From Opitutus sp. GAS368 (GTDB lineage Bacteria > Verrucomicrobiota > Verrucomicrobiia > Opitutales > Opitutaceae): a DNA stretch of 64,000 nt. The notes under the pieces were generated by a model. The model ran no database searches and was not told the DNA's origin. It saw only the letters and a list, made by a program, of their open reading frames with translations. Location: NCBI RefSeq assembly GCF_900104925.1, contig NZ_LT629735.1, positions 652,291-716,290 of the forward strand, read 5' to 3'. Each line of letters begins with the position of its first letter. Positions within the stretch are counted from its first letter, which is position 1. This document shows positions 1-8,202 of this stretch, in pieces. The position numbers were made by a program, and so were the translations under genes.

Positions 1-1037
1 CGGCGCGCCTGAAGACCCAGGGCCTTTTCAACGCCAGCTACGGCCGGATCGAAGCCAATCTCCGGGTCGTCAACGGCAACGGCCTCTGGCCCGCGTTCTG
101 GTTGCTCGGGGCTGATATCGGCAGCGTCGGCTGGCCCGCTTGCGGCGAAATCGACGTCATGGAAATTCTCGGCAAGGCTCCGGGCAAGCTCTACGGCACC
201 CTCCACGGCCCGGGCTATTCCGGGGCCAACGGCATTGGCAATACCTTCACGCTGCCGGACGGAGCGCTCTTCAGCGACGCCTACCACGTGTTCGCCGTGG
301 ACTGGTCGCCCAACAAGATCGTCTGGTCCGTGGACGGCATGGTTTATCACTCCGTCACTCCCGCCGATCTCCCGGCCGGCACCGCCTGGGTTTTCAACAA
401 CTCGCCGGCCTTCATCATCCTCGATCTTGCCGTGGGCGGTTTCTTCGCCGACGCTCCCGATTCCTCCACTCCGCTCCAGGCATCCTACCTGGTGGATTAC
501 GTGCGCGTTTACGGCCTGCCCTCGGACGCGCCGACCGGCGGAACCGCCACCCCCGCGATGTCGGCCAACCAGCTCAACCTTTCGTGGACCGCGCCTGACC
601 TGAAGGGCTTCGCGTTGACGGGCTATCACCTCGATCGCGCGACCGACAGCGGTTTCACCCAAAACCTGGTGCAACGCGATCTCGGGATGGCCACCATGCT
701 CACCGATTCACAGCTGGGCGGCGGCGCCACCTATTACTACCGCGTCTCGGCGACAACCCGTGGCGGCACCTCCGATTTCTCCGCCGTGTTTTCAGGAACT
801 GCGCCAGCCACCGACACCACGCCGCCCCCCATGCCCGCTCCCACCCCGACACACCCCCCGTCGCAAGGCGGCGGCGGTGGCGGTGCGGTCTCGCTCTGGT
901 TCCTCGCCCTGCTCTCACTGCTCAGTCTCGTCCGCCGTTATTCCCGGCACCCACGCGAGTCCGGATTTTCAGTCTGCCAAACGAAGCCTTGCAGAAGGCT
1001 GGTGCCCGGGGTGGGGGTCGAACCCACAAGACTTTAG
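1..1037 (+). CDS. Secreted family 16 glycoside hydrolase (beta-glucanase-like), 5' truncated
   Basis: The 3' part of a gene whose start lies before the window. The visible protein opens in a GH16 jelly-roll domain; the family hydrolyses beta-1,3/1,4 glucans and related polymers. The acidic catalytic signature EIDVME is at 147-164, where the two Glu would be nucleophile and acid/base. A fibronectin type III-like region follows (about 520-815), then a proline-rich linker. A Gly6 run (about 868), a hydrophobic helix and an RR pair resemble GlyGly-CTERM sorting tails. Such tails normally end just after the basic residues, but this frame runs about 30 codons further and ends inside the antisense tRNA-Leu gene, so the last codons are probably not original. 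GH16 call strong; exact substrate unknown. Confidence 0.85.
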   Translation, partial: ARLKTQGLFNASYGRIEANLRVVNGNGLWPAFWLLGADIGSVGWPACGEIDVMEILGKAPGKLYGTLHGPGYSGANGIGNTFTLPDGALFSDAYHVFAVDWSPNKIVWSVDGMVYHSVTPADLPAGTAWVFNNSPAFIILDLAVGGFFADAPDSSTPLQASYLVDYVRVYGLPSDAPTGGTATPAMSANQLNLSWTAPDLKGFALTGYHLDRATDSGFTQNLVQRDLGMATMLTDSQLGGGATYYYRVSATTRGGTSDFSAVFSGTAPATDTTPPPMPAPTPTHPPSQGGGGGGAVSLWFLALLSLLSLVRRYSRHPRESGFSVCQTKPCRRLVPGVGVEPTRL

Positions 1038-1087
1038 AGGTCGGTGGATTTTGAGTCCACTGCGTCTGCCAATTCCGCCACCCGGGC
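1000..1087 (-). tRNA. tRNA-Leu (anticodon CAA), CCA encoded
   Basis: Read on the minus strand, the 7-bp acceptor GCCCGGG pairs with CCCGGGC and is followed by A and an encoded CCA (1000-1002). The anticodon stem GTGGA/TCCAC holds the loop CTCAAAA, giving anticodon CAA. A long variable arm and a TTCGA T-loop fit a class II leucine tRNA. The 3' half is antisense to the last codons of the GH16 reading frame. Confidence 0.97.
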
Positions 1088-1198
1088 CAGTCAAGGCCGC
1101 GAAACAAGCCGCCCGTCCGGCCGATGTAAACCCGATTCTGTCCGGTTGATTGCCGTGGTCTTGTCTCTTGCGCATCCTCCGCCCACCCTGCCTATTCG

Positions 1199-1266
1199 TT
1201 GGATTCTTCGCTTCGCTCAGAATGACAATACAGGGATTAGTGAGGACTTAGTGGCCATTAGTGATT
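1199..1266. repeat. Two dispersed repeat fragments
   Basis: Bases 1201-1227 carry half of the family ending in CAGAATGACA that recurs as inverted pairs at 9013-9097 and 31099-31216. Bases 1236-1266 repeat ATTAGTG-type words also seen at 11228-11306 and near 31037. The rest of the 192-base gap between tRNA and dehydrogenase shows nothing recognisable. Confidence 0.6.
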
Positions 1267-1279
1267 AAAAATCTTTTTC

Positions 1280-2293
1280 ATGCTGCAGATCACCCTCGAT
1301 GAACCCGGCAGGTTTTCCGCCACCACGGCCGCGCCGGAACCGCACCCCGCGCCGGGCGAGGCGCTCGTCCGCGTCCACCGCATCGGGGTCTGCGGCACCG
1401 ACCTTCATGCCTTCGCCGGCAAACAGCCCTTCTTCAGCTACCCGCGCGTCCTCGGTCACGAGCTGGGCGTCGAGGTCATCGACCCCGGCACCGAATCGCA
1501 CGACCTGAAGGCCGGCGACCGCTGCTCTGTCGAGCCCTACCTCAATTGCGGCCGCTGCATCGCCTGCCGCCGCGGCAAGCCCAACTGCTGCACCGAACTC
1601 AAGGTCCTAGGCGTCCATGTCGACGGCGGCATGCGCCCGCTGCTGACCCTGCCCGCCCGCAAGCTTCACCACTCCGCCAAGCTCGACTACGAGCAGCTCG
1701 CGCTCGTCGAGACACTCGGCATCGGCGCCCACGCCGTTGAACGGGCCGAGGCAAAAAAGGCCGACTACATCCTCGTCATCGGCGCCGGCCCCATCGGGCT
1801 CAGCGTCATCCAGTTTGCCGCCGTCACGGGCGCCACGCTGGCCGTGATGGACCTCAGTGAGCCGCGCCTCGCGTTCTGCCGCCAGCTGGGCGTGAAGCAC
1901 ACCGTCGCCGCCGGCCCCGACGCCGCGGCGCAACTCAAGGCCGTTGGCAACGGCGACCTGCCGACGATCGTGATCGATGCCACCGGCAACCCGAAGTCCA
2001 TGGCGGGCACCTTCGACCTCGCCGCGCACGGCGGTCGCATCGTCCTCGTCGGGCTATTCCAAGGCGACCTCACCTTCAACGACCCGAACTTTCACCGCCG
2101 CGAGCTGACCGTCTGCGCCAGCCGCAACGCGCTGCCCGGCACCTTCCGCGACATCATCGCCCTCGTCGAGGCCGGCAAGGTCGACACCCGGCCTTGGACC
2201 ACCCACCGCTTCAAGCTCGGCGACACGCCGACGGTCTTCCCCAAGGACATCGCGGGCAATCCCGCCGTCCTCAAGGCCATGATCGAGGTATGA
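1280..2293 (+). CDS. Zinc-dependent medium-chain alcohol/polyol dehydrogenase
   Basis: A 337-residue NAD(P)-dependent dehydrogenase of the zinc MDR family (sorbitol, threonine and L-galactonate dehydrogenase group). Catalytic-zinc ligands are visible as C38, H60 and E61. The structural zinc lobe is C90, C93, C96 and C104. A Rossmann nucleotide-binding turn GAGPIGLS lies near residue 170. Length is typical of the family. It probably oxidises a sugar alcohol or sugar acid, but nothing nearby fixes the substrate. No strong ribosome-binding site precedes the ATG. A palindromic repeat begins four bases after the stop. Confidence 0.88.
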   Translation: MLQITLDEPGRFSATTAAPEPHPAPGEALVRVHRIGVCGTDLHAFAGKQPFFSYPRVLGHELGVEVIDPGTESHDLKAGDRCSVEPYLNCGRCIACRRGKPNCCTELKVLGVHVDGGMRPLLTLPARKLHHSAKLDYEQLALVETLGIGAHAVERAEAKKADYILVIGAGPIGLSVIQFAAVTGATLAVMDLSEPRLAFCRQLGVKHTVAAGPDAAAQLKAVGNGDLPTIVIDATGNPKSMAGTFDLAAHGGRIVLVGLFQGDLTFNDPNFHRRELTVCASRNALPGTFRDIIALVEAGKVDTRPWTTHRFKLGDTPTVFPKDIAGNPAVLKAMIEV

Positions 2294-2297
2294 TCCC

Positions 2298-2364
2298 GTA
2301 GGGTCGTCGCTTGCGACGACCTTGGGGATAACACACACGAGATCGTCGCAAGCGACGACCCTAC
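2298..2364. repeat. Palindromic repeat, GTAGGGTCG family
   Basis: Two arms, GTAGGGTCGTCGCTTGCGAC and its near-complement at 2342-2364, form a long imperfect hairpin with inner mini-palindromes. The same family is at 7463-7532, 28093-28120 and 52352-52473. It fills the gap between convergent genes. Confidence 0.9.
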
Positions 2365-2373
2365 AGCAGGAGC

Positions 2374-3693
2374 TTACTGCGCGCCGGCCAATGTGGCATG
2401 TCCGCCCTGCCGATACACGGTGCCGGCCTTCATCACGAACGCAACATGCTGAAGCTGGGCGCTGTCACTCAGCGGGTCCCCGGGCACGGCCACGATGTCG
2501 GCCAAACGGCCCGGCTGGATCGTGCCGATGCGGTCGGCGACACCGAGCAGGTCGGCGGCATTGCGCGTCGCCGTGAAGATCGCGTCCATCGGCGACAGGC
2601 CGCCGGCGATCATCAGGCCGAACTCCATTGTGTGGTCACCCTCGCCGATGTCGGTGCCATAGGCGATTGCGACGCCGGATTTCACCGCCAGCGGGAAATT
2701 CTGCTTCGGCAGCAGGTCGTTCGCCAGCTCCTTGGGCGCGGTGCCGGGCGAAAGCAGTTCCGGATGATCCCGGGCGGCCACATAGTAGACTTCGAACACC
2801 GTCAGGGTGGGCACCAGATACGTGCCATGCGTCTTCATCAGCGCAAAGGTCTGCGCCGTGGCGAACGAGCCGTGCTCGACGGAATCCACGCCGGCGCGGA
2901 CCGCCGCCTCGATGGCGCCCGCCGGGTAGATGTGTGCGGCGACCTTCAGGCCCAGGGCATGGGCCGTGTCGACGGCGGCGCGCATCTCCTCATCGGTCAT
3001 GAGCTGCTGGCGCGGATCGTCGCCGGTGGAGGCGATGCCGCCCGAGGGCATGATCTTGATCACATTCGCGCCGCGGCGCTTGTGCTCGCGCACACGGAGG
3101 CGGGCCTCCTCCGGGGTGTTGACGATGCCGTTGGTCCAGCCGGGATGGGACAGCCCGGCGTCCAGGCCGTTGCGCGGATCCCCGTGTCCCGCCGTCGGGC
3201 CGAGCGGTTCCAGCGAAACCCAGAGCCGGGGCCCGGCGATCTTGCCCGCGTTGATCGCGTCGCGCACGGCGACGGTGTCATCGCCGCCGCCCACATCGCG
3301 CGCGCTGGTGAAGCCCTGCTGCAGCATCGCCCGGGTGAAGACCGCGCCGTCGAACGCCCGGTCCAGCTCGGAATGGGTGAGCCAGTCCTCCGTGGCATTC
3401 ACCTGGCTGGGCAGCTTGGCGGCAATGTGCACGTGGCAGTCGATGAAGCCGGGCAGCACGGTCTGGGTGGAAAGGTCGATGATCTCCGACCCCGCCGGGG
3501 TCTGGAAGCCGGGCTCGACCGCCGTGATGCGGTCGTTGTGGATCAGGATGCTGACGTTGTGCCGCGGCGCCGGGGCCACGCCGTCGACCAAGGTCCCGGC
3601 ATGAATGACAACATCCTTGGCCGAAGCCGTAACGCCGAGCAGGGCCAGCACGAGCGGCGCGAGGCCGCGGGAAAAATGAGACGCGACACGCAT
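2374..3693 (-). CDS. Secreted amidohydrolase (imidazolonepropionase-like)
   Basis: A metal-dependent amidohydrolase of the TIM-barrel superfamily, 439 residues from the chosen ATG at 3693. That start gives a clean signal peptide (MRVASHFSRGLAPLVLALLG, then a TASA cleavage-like site). The upstream start at 3801 would add 36 non-hydrophobic residues and overlap the divergent rsmE. Visible motifs are the metal-binding FIDCHVH after the first strand, HIYPAG and SVEHGS with further histidines, and the late GTDIGEG aspartate. These secreted enzymes often act on dipeptides (prolidase-like) or lactam/amide substrates; the substrate here is unknown. Convergent with the dehydrogenase, separated by a palindrome. 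Confidence 0.87.
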   Translation of the reverse strand: MRVASHFSRGLAPLVLALLGVTASAKDVVIHAGTLVDGVAPAPRHNVSILIHNDRITAVEPGFQTPAGSEIIDLSTQTVLPGFIDCHVHIAAKLPSQVNATEDWLTHSELDRAFDGAVFTRAMLQQGFTSARDVGGGDDTVAVRDAINAGKIAGPRLWVSLEPLGPTAGHGDPRNGLDAGLSHPGWTNGIVNTPEEARLRVREHKRRGANVIKIMPSGGIASTGDDPRQQLMTDEEMRAAVDTAHALGLKVAAHIYPAGAIEAAVRAGVDSVEHGSFATAQTFALMKTHGTYLVPTLTVFEVYYVAARDHPELLSPGTAPKELANDLLPKQNFPLAVKSGVAIAYGTDIGEGDHTMEFGLMIAGGLSPMDAIFTATRNAADLLGVADRIGTIQPGRLADIVAVPGDPLSDSAQLQHVAFVMKAGTVYRQGGHATLAGAQ

Positions 3694-3799
3694 GGTGGCG
3701 AAAGCACACGCTCCGGCCATTTCCGCGTCAACGAGATTAGCGGCCAACCGCTTCAAGTGCGGTTGACGTGGGCGGCACGACGGCAAAGCTGGCCGGGCC

Positions 3800-4555
3800 A
3801 TGCCTGACTTCCGCGCTTACGCCCCGACCGTCCCCGCCGCGGCAACGGAAATCCGGCTCACGCCCGAGGAGAGCCATCATCTCGTGACGGTGAACCGCTG
3901 CGGGCGCGGCGATCCGGTGACCGCGTTCGACGGCCACGGCCGGGAGTGGCTGACCGAGTGCGCCGATGCCAGCAAGAGCGGCGCGGTGCTGCGCGTAAAG
4001 GAAACCAGACCGGCCAAGGCCCGTTCGTTTGAGATCACCCTCGCCCAGGCCCTGCCGAAGGGCTCGACCATGGATGACATCGTCCGCCAGGCGACCGAGG
4101 TCGGCGCCGCCCGCATCATCCCGCTGCTCAGCGAACGCACGCAGGTCCATCTCGACAGCGATCGCGCCGACAAGAAAATCGAGAAATGGCGCACCGCCGC
4201 CATCGAGGCCGCCAAGCAATGCGGCAACCCGTGGCTGCCCGAGATCACGCCAATTCAAAATTTTCCCAGCTTTCTCACTGCCGCTTCCGGCTACGACCTG
4301 AAGCTCATCGCCAGCCTGCACGCCGGCACCACGACCCTGAAGAAGACGCTCGCCATCTACGCAACGAAGCATGGCCATGCCCCGCGTTCGGTGCTCTGGC
4401 TGGTTGGTCCCGAGGGGGATTTCTCCCCGGGCGAGATGACCGCCGCCATCACCGCCGGCTGTGCGCCCATCACCCTGGGCCCCCTCGTGCTGCGCAGCGA
4501 CACGGCGGCCGTCTATGCGTTGAGCATCCTGAGTCACGAACTGCAGCACTCTTAA
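3800..4555 (+). CDS. rsmE: 16S rRNA (uracil1498-N3)-methyltransferase
   Basis: A SPOUT-class methyltransferase of 251 residues that methylates N3 of U1498 in 16S rRNA using SAM. The N-terminal PUA-like segment contains the family's EESHHLVTVNR stretch. The C-terminal trefoil-knot motifs are clear: LVGPEGDFSPGEM and LGPLVLRSDTAAVYAL, matching the GPEGG.S and LG.RILR.ETA signatures. It is transcribed divergently from the amidohydrolase. A palindromic repeat starts at the very next base after the stop codon, so the transcript ends in a hairpin. Length is normal for the family. Confidence 0.95.
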   Translation: MPDFRAYAPTVPAAATEIRLTPEESHHLVTVNRCGRGDPVTAFDGHGREWLTECADASKSGAVLRVKETRPAKARSFEITLAQALPKGSTMDDIVRQATEVGAARIIPLLSERTQVHLDSDRADKKIEKWRTAAIEAAKQCGNPWLPEITPIQNFPSFLTAASGYDLKLIASLHAGTTTLKKTLAIYATKHGHAPRSVLWLVGPEGDFSPGEMTAAITAGCAPITLGPLVLRSDTAAVYALSILSHELQHS

Positions 4556-4633
4556 TGTAGGAGCCTGCTTGCAGGCGATTCAGGGCGCACGCCGACGATG
4601 CAAATTCTGATCACCTGCAAGCAGACTCCTACA
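4556..4633. repeat. Palindromic repeat, TGTAGGAGCCTGC family
   Basis: Arms TGTAGGAGCCTGCTTGCAGG and the near-complement ending CTCCTACA enclose a spacer. A second copy is at 39236-39315. It abuts the rsmE stop codon and supplies the in-frame but probably untranslated ATG at 4598 upstream of the peptidase. Confidence 0.9.
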
Positions 4634-4657
4634 TCAAATAATCCCGTCACCTCCCCT

Positions 4658-7453
4658 ATGAGATCCCCGCTGTTCCGCCGGGCGGTTGTTGCCGCCGCCT
4701 TGTTCATCGCGCCGTTCGCGTTCGCGCTCACTTCCCCAAAGGAACACTTCGGTTTCACCATTGGTGACGACTACCAGCTCGCCACCTACACGCAGACCGA
4801 GGCTTATTTCAAGAAGCTCGCCAGCGAGTCTGACCGGCTGAAGCTCGTCGACATCGGTCCCACGGAGGAGGATCGCCGCCAGTACATGGTGGTCTGCACC
4901 TCGCCGGCCAACCTGGCGAAGCTCGACCATTACCGTGACATCGCCCAAAAGCTCGCCCGCGCCGAGGGTGTGACCAAGGAACAGGCGCTGGCCCTTGCCG
5001 CCGAGGGCAAGGCCGTGGTCTGGATCGACGGCGGCCTGCATGCCACCGAGACGCTCGGCGCAGCGCAGCTGATCGAGTCGCTCTGGATCTTTGCCAGCCG
5101 CACCGATCCCGAGACGCTGCGCATCCTCGACAACGTCATCATCCTCTTCACCCACGCCAACCCCGACGGCCAGGAACTCATCAGCTCGTGGTATATGCGC
5201 CGGGCCGACCCGGCCACCCGCGTCGTCGACCGCGAGCCCAGGCTCTACCAGAAATACGCCGGCCACGACAACAACCGCGACTTCATGCTGACGAACCTGA
5301 AGGAGTCGCAGAACATCGCGCGCCAGCTCTACCTCGAGTGGTTTCCCCAGATCGTCTACAACCACCACCAGGCCGGCCCGACCGGCACGATTGTCGCCGG
5401 CCCGCCCTACCGCGATCCCTTCAATTACGTCTATGACCCGCTGCTCGTGGCGCAACTCGACGAGATCGGCGCCGCCATGCACAGCCGCTGGATCGCCGAG
5501 GGCAAGCCCGGCTCGACCATGAAGCGCGGCTCGGTGTTCTCGACGTGGTGGAACGGCGGCCTCCGCACCACCGTTTATTTCCACAACATGCTCGGCCTGC
5601 TCACGGAGACCGTCGGCAGCCCGACCCCGATGCAGATCCCGCTCGTGCCCGACCGCCAGCTCCCGTCCGGCGACCTGCCCTTCCCGGTGCCGCCGCAGAC
5701 GTGGCACTTCCGGCAGTCCATCGAATACTCCCTCACCGCCAATTACGCCGTGCTCAACTACGCCGCCCGCCACCGCGACGAGCTGCTCTTCAATATCTGG
5801 CACATGGGCGCCAACTCCATCGATCGCGGCAGCCGGGACAACTGGACGCTCTCGCCGAAGCGCATCGCGGCCATGCGCGCCGCCGCGGCCGGCGACACGA
5901 AGGCCACCGGCGAGTCCGACGAAAGCCGTAGCGCCGGCCAGCGCGGCAACATCATTCCAGCGAAATACTACGACGAGGCGATCAAGAAGCCGGAGCTGCG
6001 CGATCCACGCGGCTACATCATCCCGGCCGACCAAGCCGACTTCCCGACCGCGGTCAAGTTCATCAACACCCTGATCAAGTCCGGCCTCGTCATCCACCGC
6101 GCCACGGCGGACTTCACCGTCGCCGGGAAAAACTACCCGGCCGGCTCCTACGTCGTGAAAACCGCGCAAGCGTTCCGGCCCTTCGTGCTCGACGCCTTCG
6201 AGCCGCAGGACCATCCGAACGACTTCCAATACGAGGGCGGCCCCCCGATTGCGCCCTACGACTCCGCCGGCTGGACCGTCGCCTACCAGATGGGTGTGAA
6301 GTTCGACCGCGTGCTCGACGCGTTCGACGGACCTTTCGCCCGCCTGCCCTATGGCGAGCTGCAGAATCCGCCCGCGGGCAAGGTCGGCAACGGCACCGGC
6401 GGCTGGCTCGTGAGCCACCGGGCCAACGACAGCTTCATTCTCCTCAACCGCCTGCTCAAGGCCGGCGCCGACGTTTACTGGCTCAAGACTCCGCCCGCCG
6501 GCTACCCGGACGCCGGCGCCGGCACACTTTATATCTCGGCCTCGGCCGCGGCGAAACCCATCGTGATAAAGGCCGCCGCCGAGCTCGGTCTCGACGCCAC
6601 CGCCGTCACGCTTAAGACCGTCGGCGACGCCCTCAAGCTCGCGCCGGCGCGCATCGCCCTCTGGGACGAATACGGCGGGTCGATCCCGTCGGGTTGGACG
6701 CGCTGGTTGCTCGAACAGTTCGAGTTCCCCTTTGAAGTGGTCTACCCGCAGCAAATCGACGCCGGCGGCCTGCGCGCGAAATACGACGTGATCCTTTTCC
6801 CGACCGGTGCGGTCCCGCTGCCGAAGACCATGGGTGCGCTGAACCCGCGGCTCGACGAGTTCCTGATCAAGGTGCCCACGGGCGACGACCTGCCCGCGGC
6901 TTACCGCGGCTGGACCGGCAAGATCACCGAGGAGAAATCCGTGCCGGCGCTGAAGCAGTTCCTCGCCGACGGCGGCACGATCGTAGCCGTCGGCAGCAGC
7001 ACCAACCTCGCCTATCACCTCGGCCTGCCCGTGCGCAACGCCCTCGTCGAAATGGGGCCCGGCGGCAAGGAACGCCGCCTGTCCCGCGAGAAGCTCTATG
7101 TGCCCGGCAGCATCCTCGCGACAAATGTCGATCCGGCCGCGCCGCTCGCGTGGGGCATGGACACCACGGCCGATGTCTACTTCGACGCCAGCCCGGTCTT
7201 CTCGCTCAAGCCCGAGGCCGCCGCGAAGGGCGTGAAACCCGTGCTGTGGTTCCCCAACGATCATCCGCTCCGCAGCGGCTGGGCCTGGGGCCAGTCCTAC
7301 CTCGACCAGGGCGTTGCCGCGCTCGAGGCGCCGGTCGGCGCGGGCAAGCTCTACCTGCTCGGGCCCGAGGTGACGTTCCGCGCCGGCACGCACGGCACGT
7401 TCAAGCTCCTCTTCAACGGCCTCACCCTCAGCACGGCCAAACCGGCGAACTGA
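4658..7453 (+). CDS. Secreted M14-family zinc carboxypeptidase-like protein
   Basis: A 931-residue exported protein with a metallocarboxypeptidase (M14) domain. The ATG at 4658 is chosen because it begins directly with a signal peptide (MRSPLFRRAVVAAALFIAPF); the upstream ATG at 4598 lies in a repeat. The zinc motif HxxE is GLHATE at residues 128-131, and the following NHHQ near 236 supplies the third ligand. GLLTETVG near residue 315 may hold the catalytic Glu. The C-terminal half is a long extension without a recognised motif and ends in a beta-rich region. Likely a periplasmic or cell-surface peptidase; the cleaved substrate is not predictable. Confidence 0.85.
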   Translation: MRSPLFRRAVVAAALFIAPFAFALTSPKEHFGFTIGDDYQLATYTQTEAYFKKLASESDRLKLVDIGPTEEDRRQYMVVCTSPANLAKLDHYRDIAQKLARAEGVTKEQALALAAEGKAVVWIDGGLHATETLGAAQLIESLWIFASRTDPETLRILDNVIILFTHANPDGQELISSWYMRRADPATRVVDREPRLYQKYAGHDNNRDFMLTNLKESQNIARQLYLEWFPQIVYNHHQAGPTGTIVAGPPYRDPFNYVYDPLLVAQLDEIGAAMHSRWIAEGKPGSTMKRGSVFSTWWNGGLRTTVYFHNMLGLLTETVGSPTPMQIPLVPDRQLPSGDLPFPVPPQTWHFRQSIEYSLTANYAVLNYAARHRDELLFNIWHMGANSIDRGSRDNWTLSPKRIAAMRAAAAGDTKATGESDESRSAGQRGNIIPAKYYDEAIKKPELRDPRGYIIPADQADFPTAVKFINTLIKSGLVIHRATADFTVAGKNYPAGSYVVKTAQAFRPFVLDAFEPQDHPNDFQYEGGPPIAPYDSAGWTVAYQMGVKFDRVLDAFDGPFARLPYGELQNPPAGKVGNGTGGWLVSHRANDSFILLNRLLKAGADVYWLKTPPAGYPDAGAGTLYISASAAAKPIVIKAAAELGLDATAVTLKTVGDALKLAPARIALWDEYGGSIPSGWTRWLLEQFEFPFEVVYPQQIDAGGLRAKYDVILFPTGAVPLPKTMGALNPRLDEFLIKVPTGDDLPAAYRGWTGKITEEKSVPALKQFLADGGTIVAVGSSTNLAYHLGLPVRNALVEMGPGGKERRLSREKLYVPGSILATNVDPAAPLAWGMDTTADVYFDASPVFSLKPEAAAKGVKPVLWFPNDHPLRSGWAWGQSYLDQGVAALEAPVGAGKLYLLGPEVTFRAGTHGTFKLLFNGLTLSTAKPAN

Positions 7454-7462
7454 GGCGACTTT

Positions 7463-7532
7463 TGTAGGGTCGTCGCTTGCGACGACCTCGACTTGCGACG
7501 CAAAACAGGTCGCCGCAAGCGGCGACCCTACA
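7463..7532. repeat. Palindromic repeat, GTAGGGTCG family
   Basis: Outer arms GTAGGGTCGTCGCTTGCGAC and GTCGCCGCAAGC...CCCTAC form a hairpin between two convergent genes. It ends one base before the stop codon of the lipoyl-domain gene on the minus strand. Confidence 0.9.
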
Positions 7533-7533
7533 T

Positions 7534-8043
7534 TCATTTCCGGCCTGCGAGATACTTTGTGACGTCGTCGCCCGAGACCCGGCCGCCCGGGCCGGTGGCC
7601 TCGATATCGGTGATCGTCGCGGGATCGAGCCCGGCTTCCTGCGCCATCTTGGTGGCACGAGGCGTCCAGATCAGAGAACGGACGACCGAGGACGGAGGAC
7701 TGCCAGGCCCTGTCCGGTCCGTCTTCTGCTCTCCGTTCTCGGTCCTCCGTCCTCCGTCATCCGTCATCCGCACCGCCAGGTGCCGCAGGCTCTCGTCGGA
7801 CGTCTCCATCCGCAGGAAAGGCTGGCCCGAGGTGATCGCAGCGCCGTTCTTCGCCATGATCGCAAGCACGGTGCCCTCGACGGGCGATTCGAAGTCAAAG
7901 GCCGACTTGTCGCTTTCGAGCGCGGCGAGCTTCTGGCCCTTGGTGACTTTGGTGCCGGGCGTGACGGCGAGGTTGATGACGGTGAGTTCGCTCACCGTGG
8001 CGCCCATGGAGGGCACCGGCACGTCAATGATGAAGGTGGACAT
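7534..8043 (-). CDS. Lipoyl-domain plus E3-binding-domain protein without acyltransferase domain
   Basis: A 169-residue protein with the N-terminal architecture of a 2-oxoacid dehydrogenase E2 subunit only. Residues 1-80 form a lipoyl domain with the modifiable lysine in ESDKSAF. The C-terminal 45 residues form a peripheral-subunit (E3/E1) binding domain (TPRATKMAQEAGLD... GRVSGDDV). The catalytic acyltransferase core with its HxxxD motif is absent, and no candidate continuation lies downstream. The linker between the domains is the translated arm of an inverted repeat (7673-7770). The start at 8043 is chosen because the domain begins there; the longer frame to 8094 is unlike any E2. It may serve as a detached swinging arm, or be a truncated E2. 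Follows kdsA on the same strand. Confidence 0.8.
   Translation of the reverse strand: MSTFIIDVPVPSMGATVSELTVINLAVTPGTKVTKGQKLAALESDKSAFDFESPVEGTVLAIMAKNGAAITSGQPFLRMETSDESLRHLAVRMTDDGGRRTENGEQKTDRTGPGSPPSSVVRSLIWTPRATKMAQEAGLDPATITDIEATGPGGRVSGDDVTKYLAGRK
7673..7770. repeat. Inverted repeat inside a coding region
   Basis: GAGAACGGACGACCGAGGAC on the left is matched by complementary words in the right arm (TCCGTTCTCGGTCCTCCGTC). The repeat is low-complexity and purine/pyrimidine-biased, is read through in frame, and encodes about 33 hydrophilic residues linking the lipoyl and E3-binding domains. Confidence 0.85.
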
Positions 8044-8120
8044 GAATAGATGCTTGGTTGCCAACCACGATGCCCAGCCGGGCGGCGCGGTCAATTCGGG
8101 AGGGGCGTTTGATTCGTTTG

Positions 8121-8197
8121 GTGGAGGCGGGACTATCAGTCCCGCGGATTTCAGGCTGCGGTGCCCAAGCCTCGCGGGACTGATAGTCCCGCCTCCA
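8121..8197. repeat. Palindromic repeat, TGGAGGCGGGACTATC family
   Basis: Near-perfect arms TGGAGGCGGGACTATCAGTC and the complement ending GTCCCGCCTCCA flank a short spacer. It ends five bases from the kdsA stop codon on the minus strand. Confidence 0.9.
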
Positions 8198-8202
8198 AGG
8201 AC

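Noticed and set aside
922-1149. Several short frames with GVEPT or GSNPQ type words near the tRNA-Leu
   Set aside because: These are translations of the tRNA gene or its antisense, a known source of spurious proteins.
4634-7537. A 967-codon open frame antisense to the M14 peptidase gene
   Set aside because: Same antisense shadow pattern; the sense frame has a signal peptide and the zinc motif.
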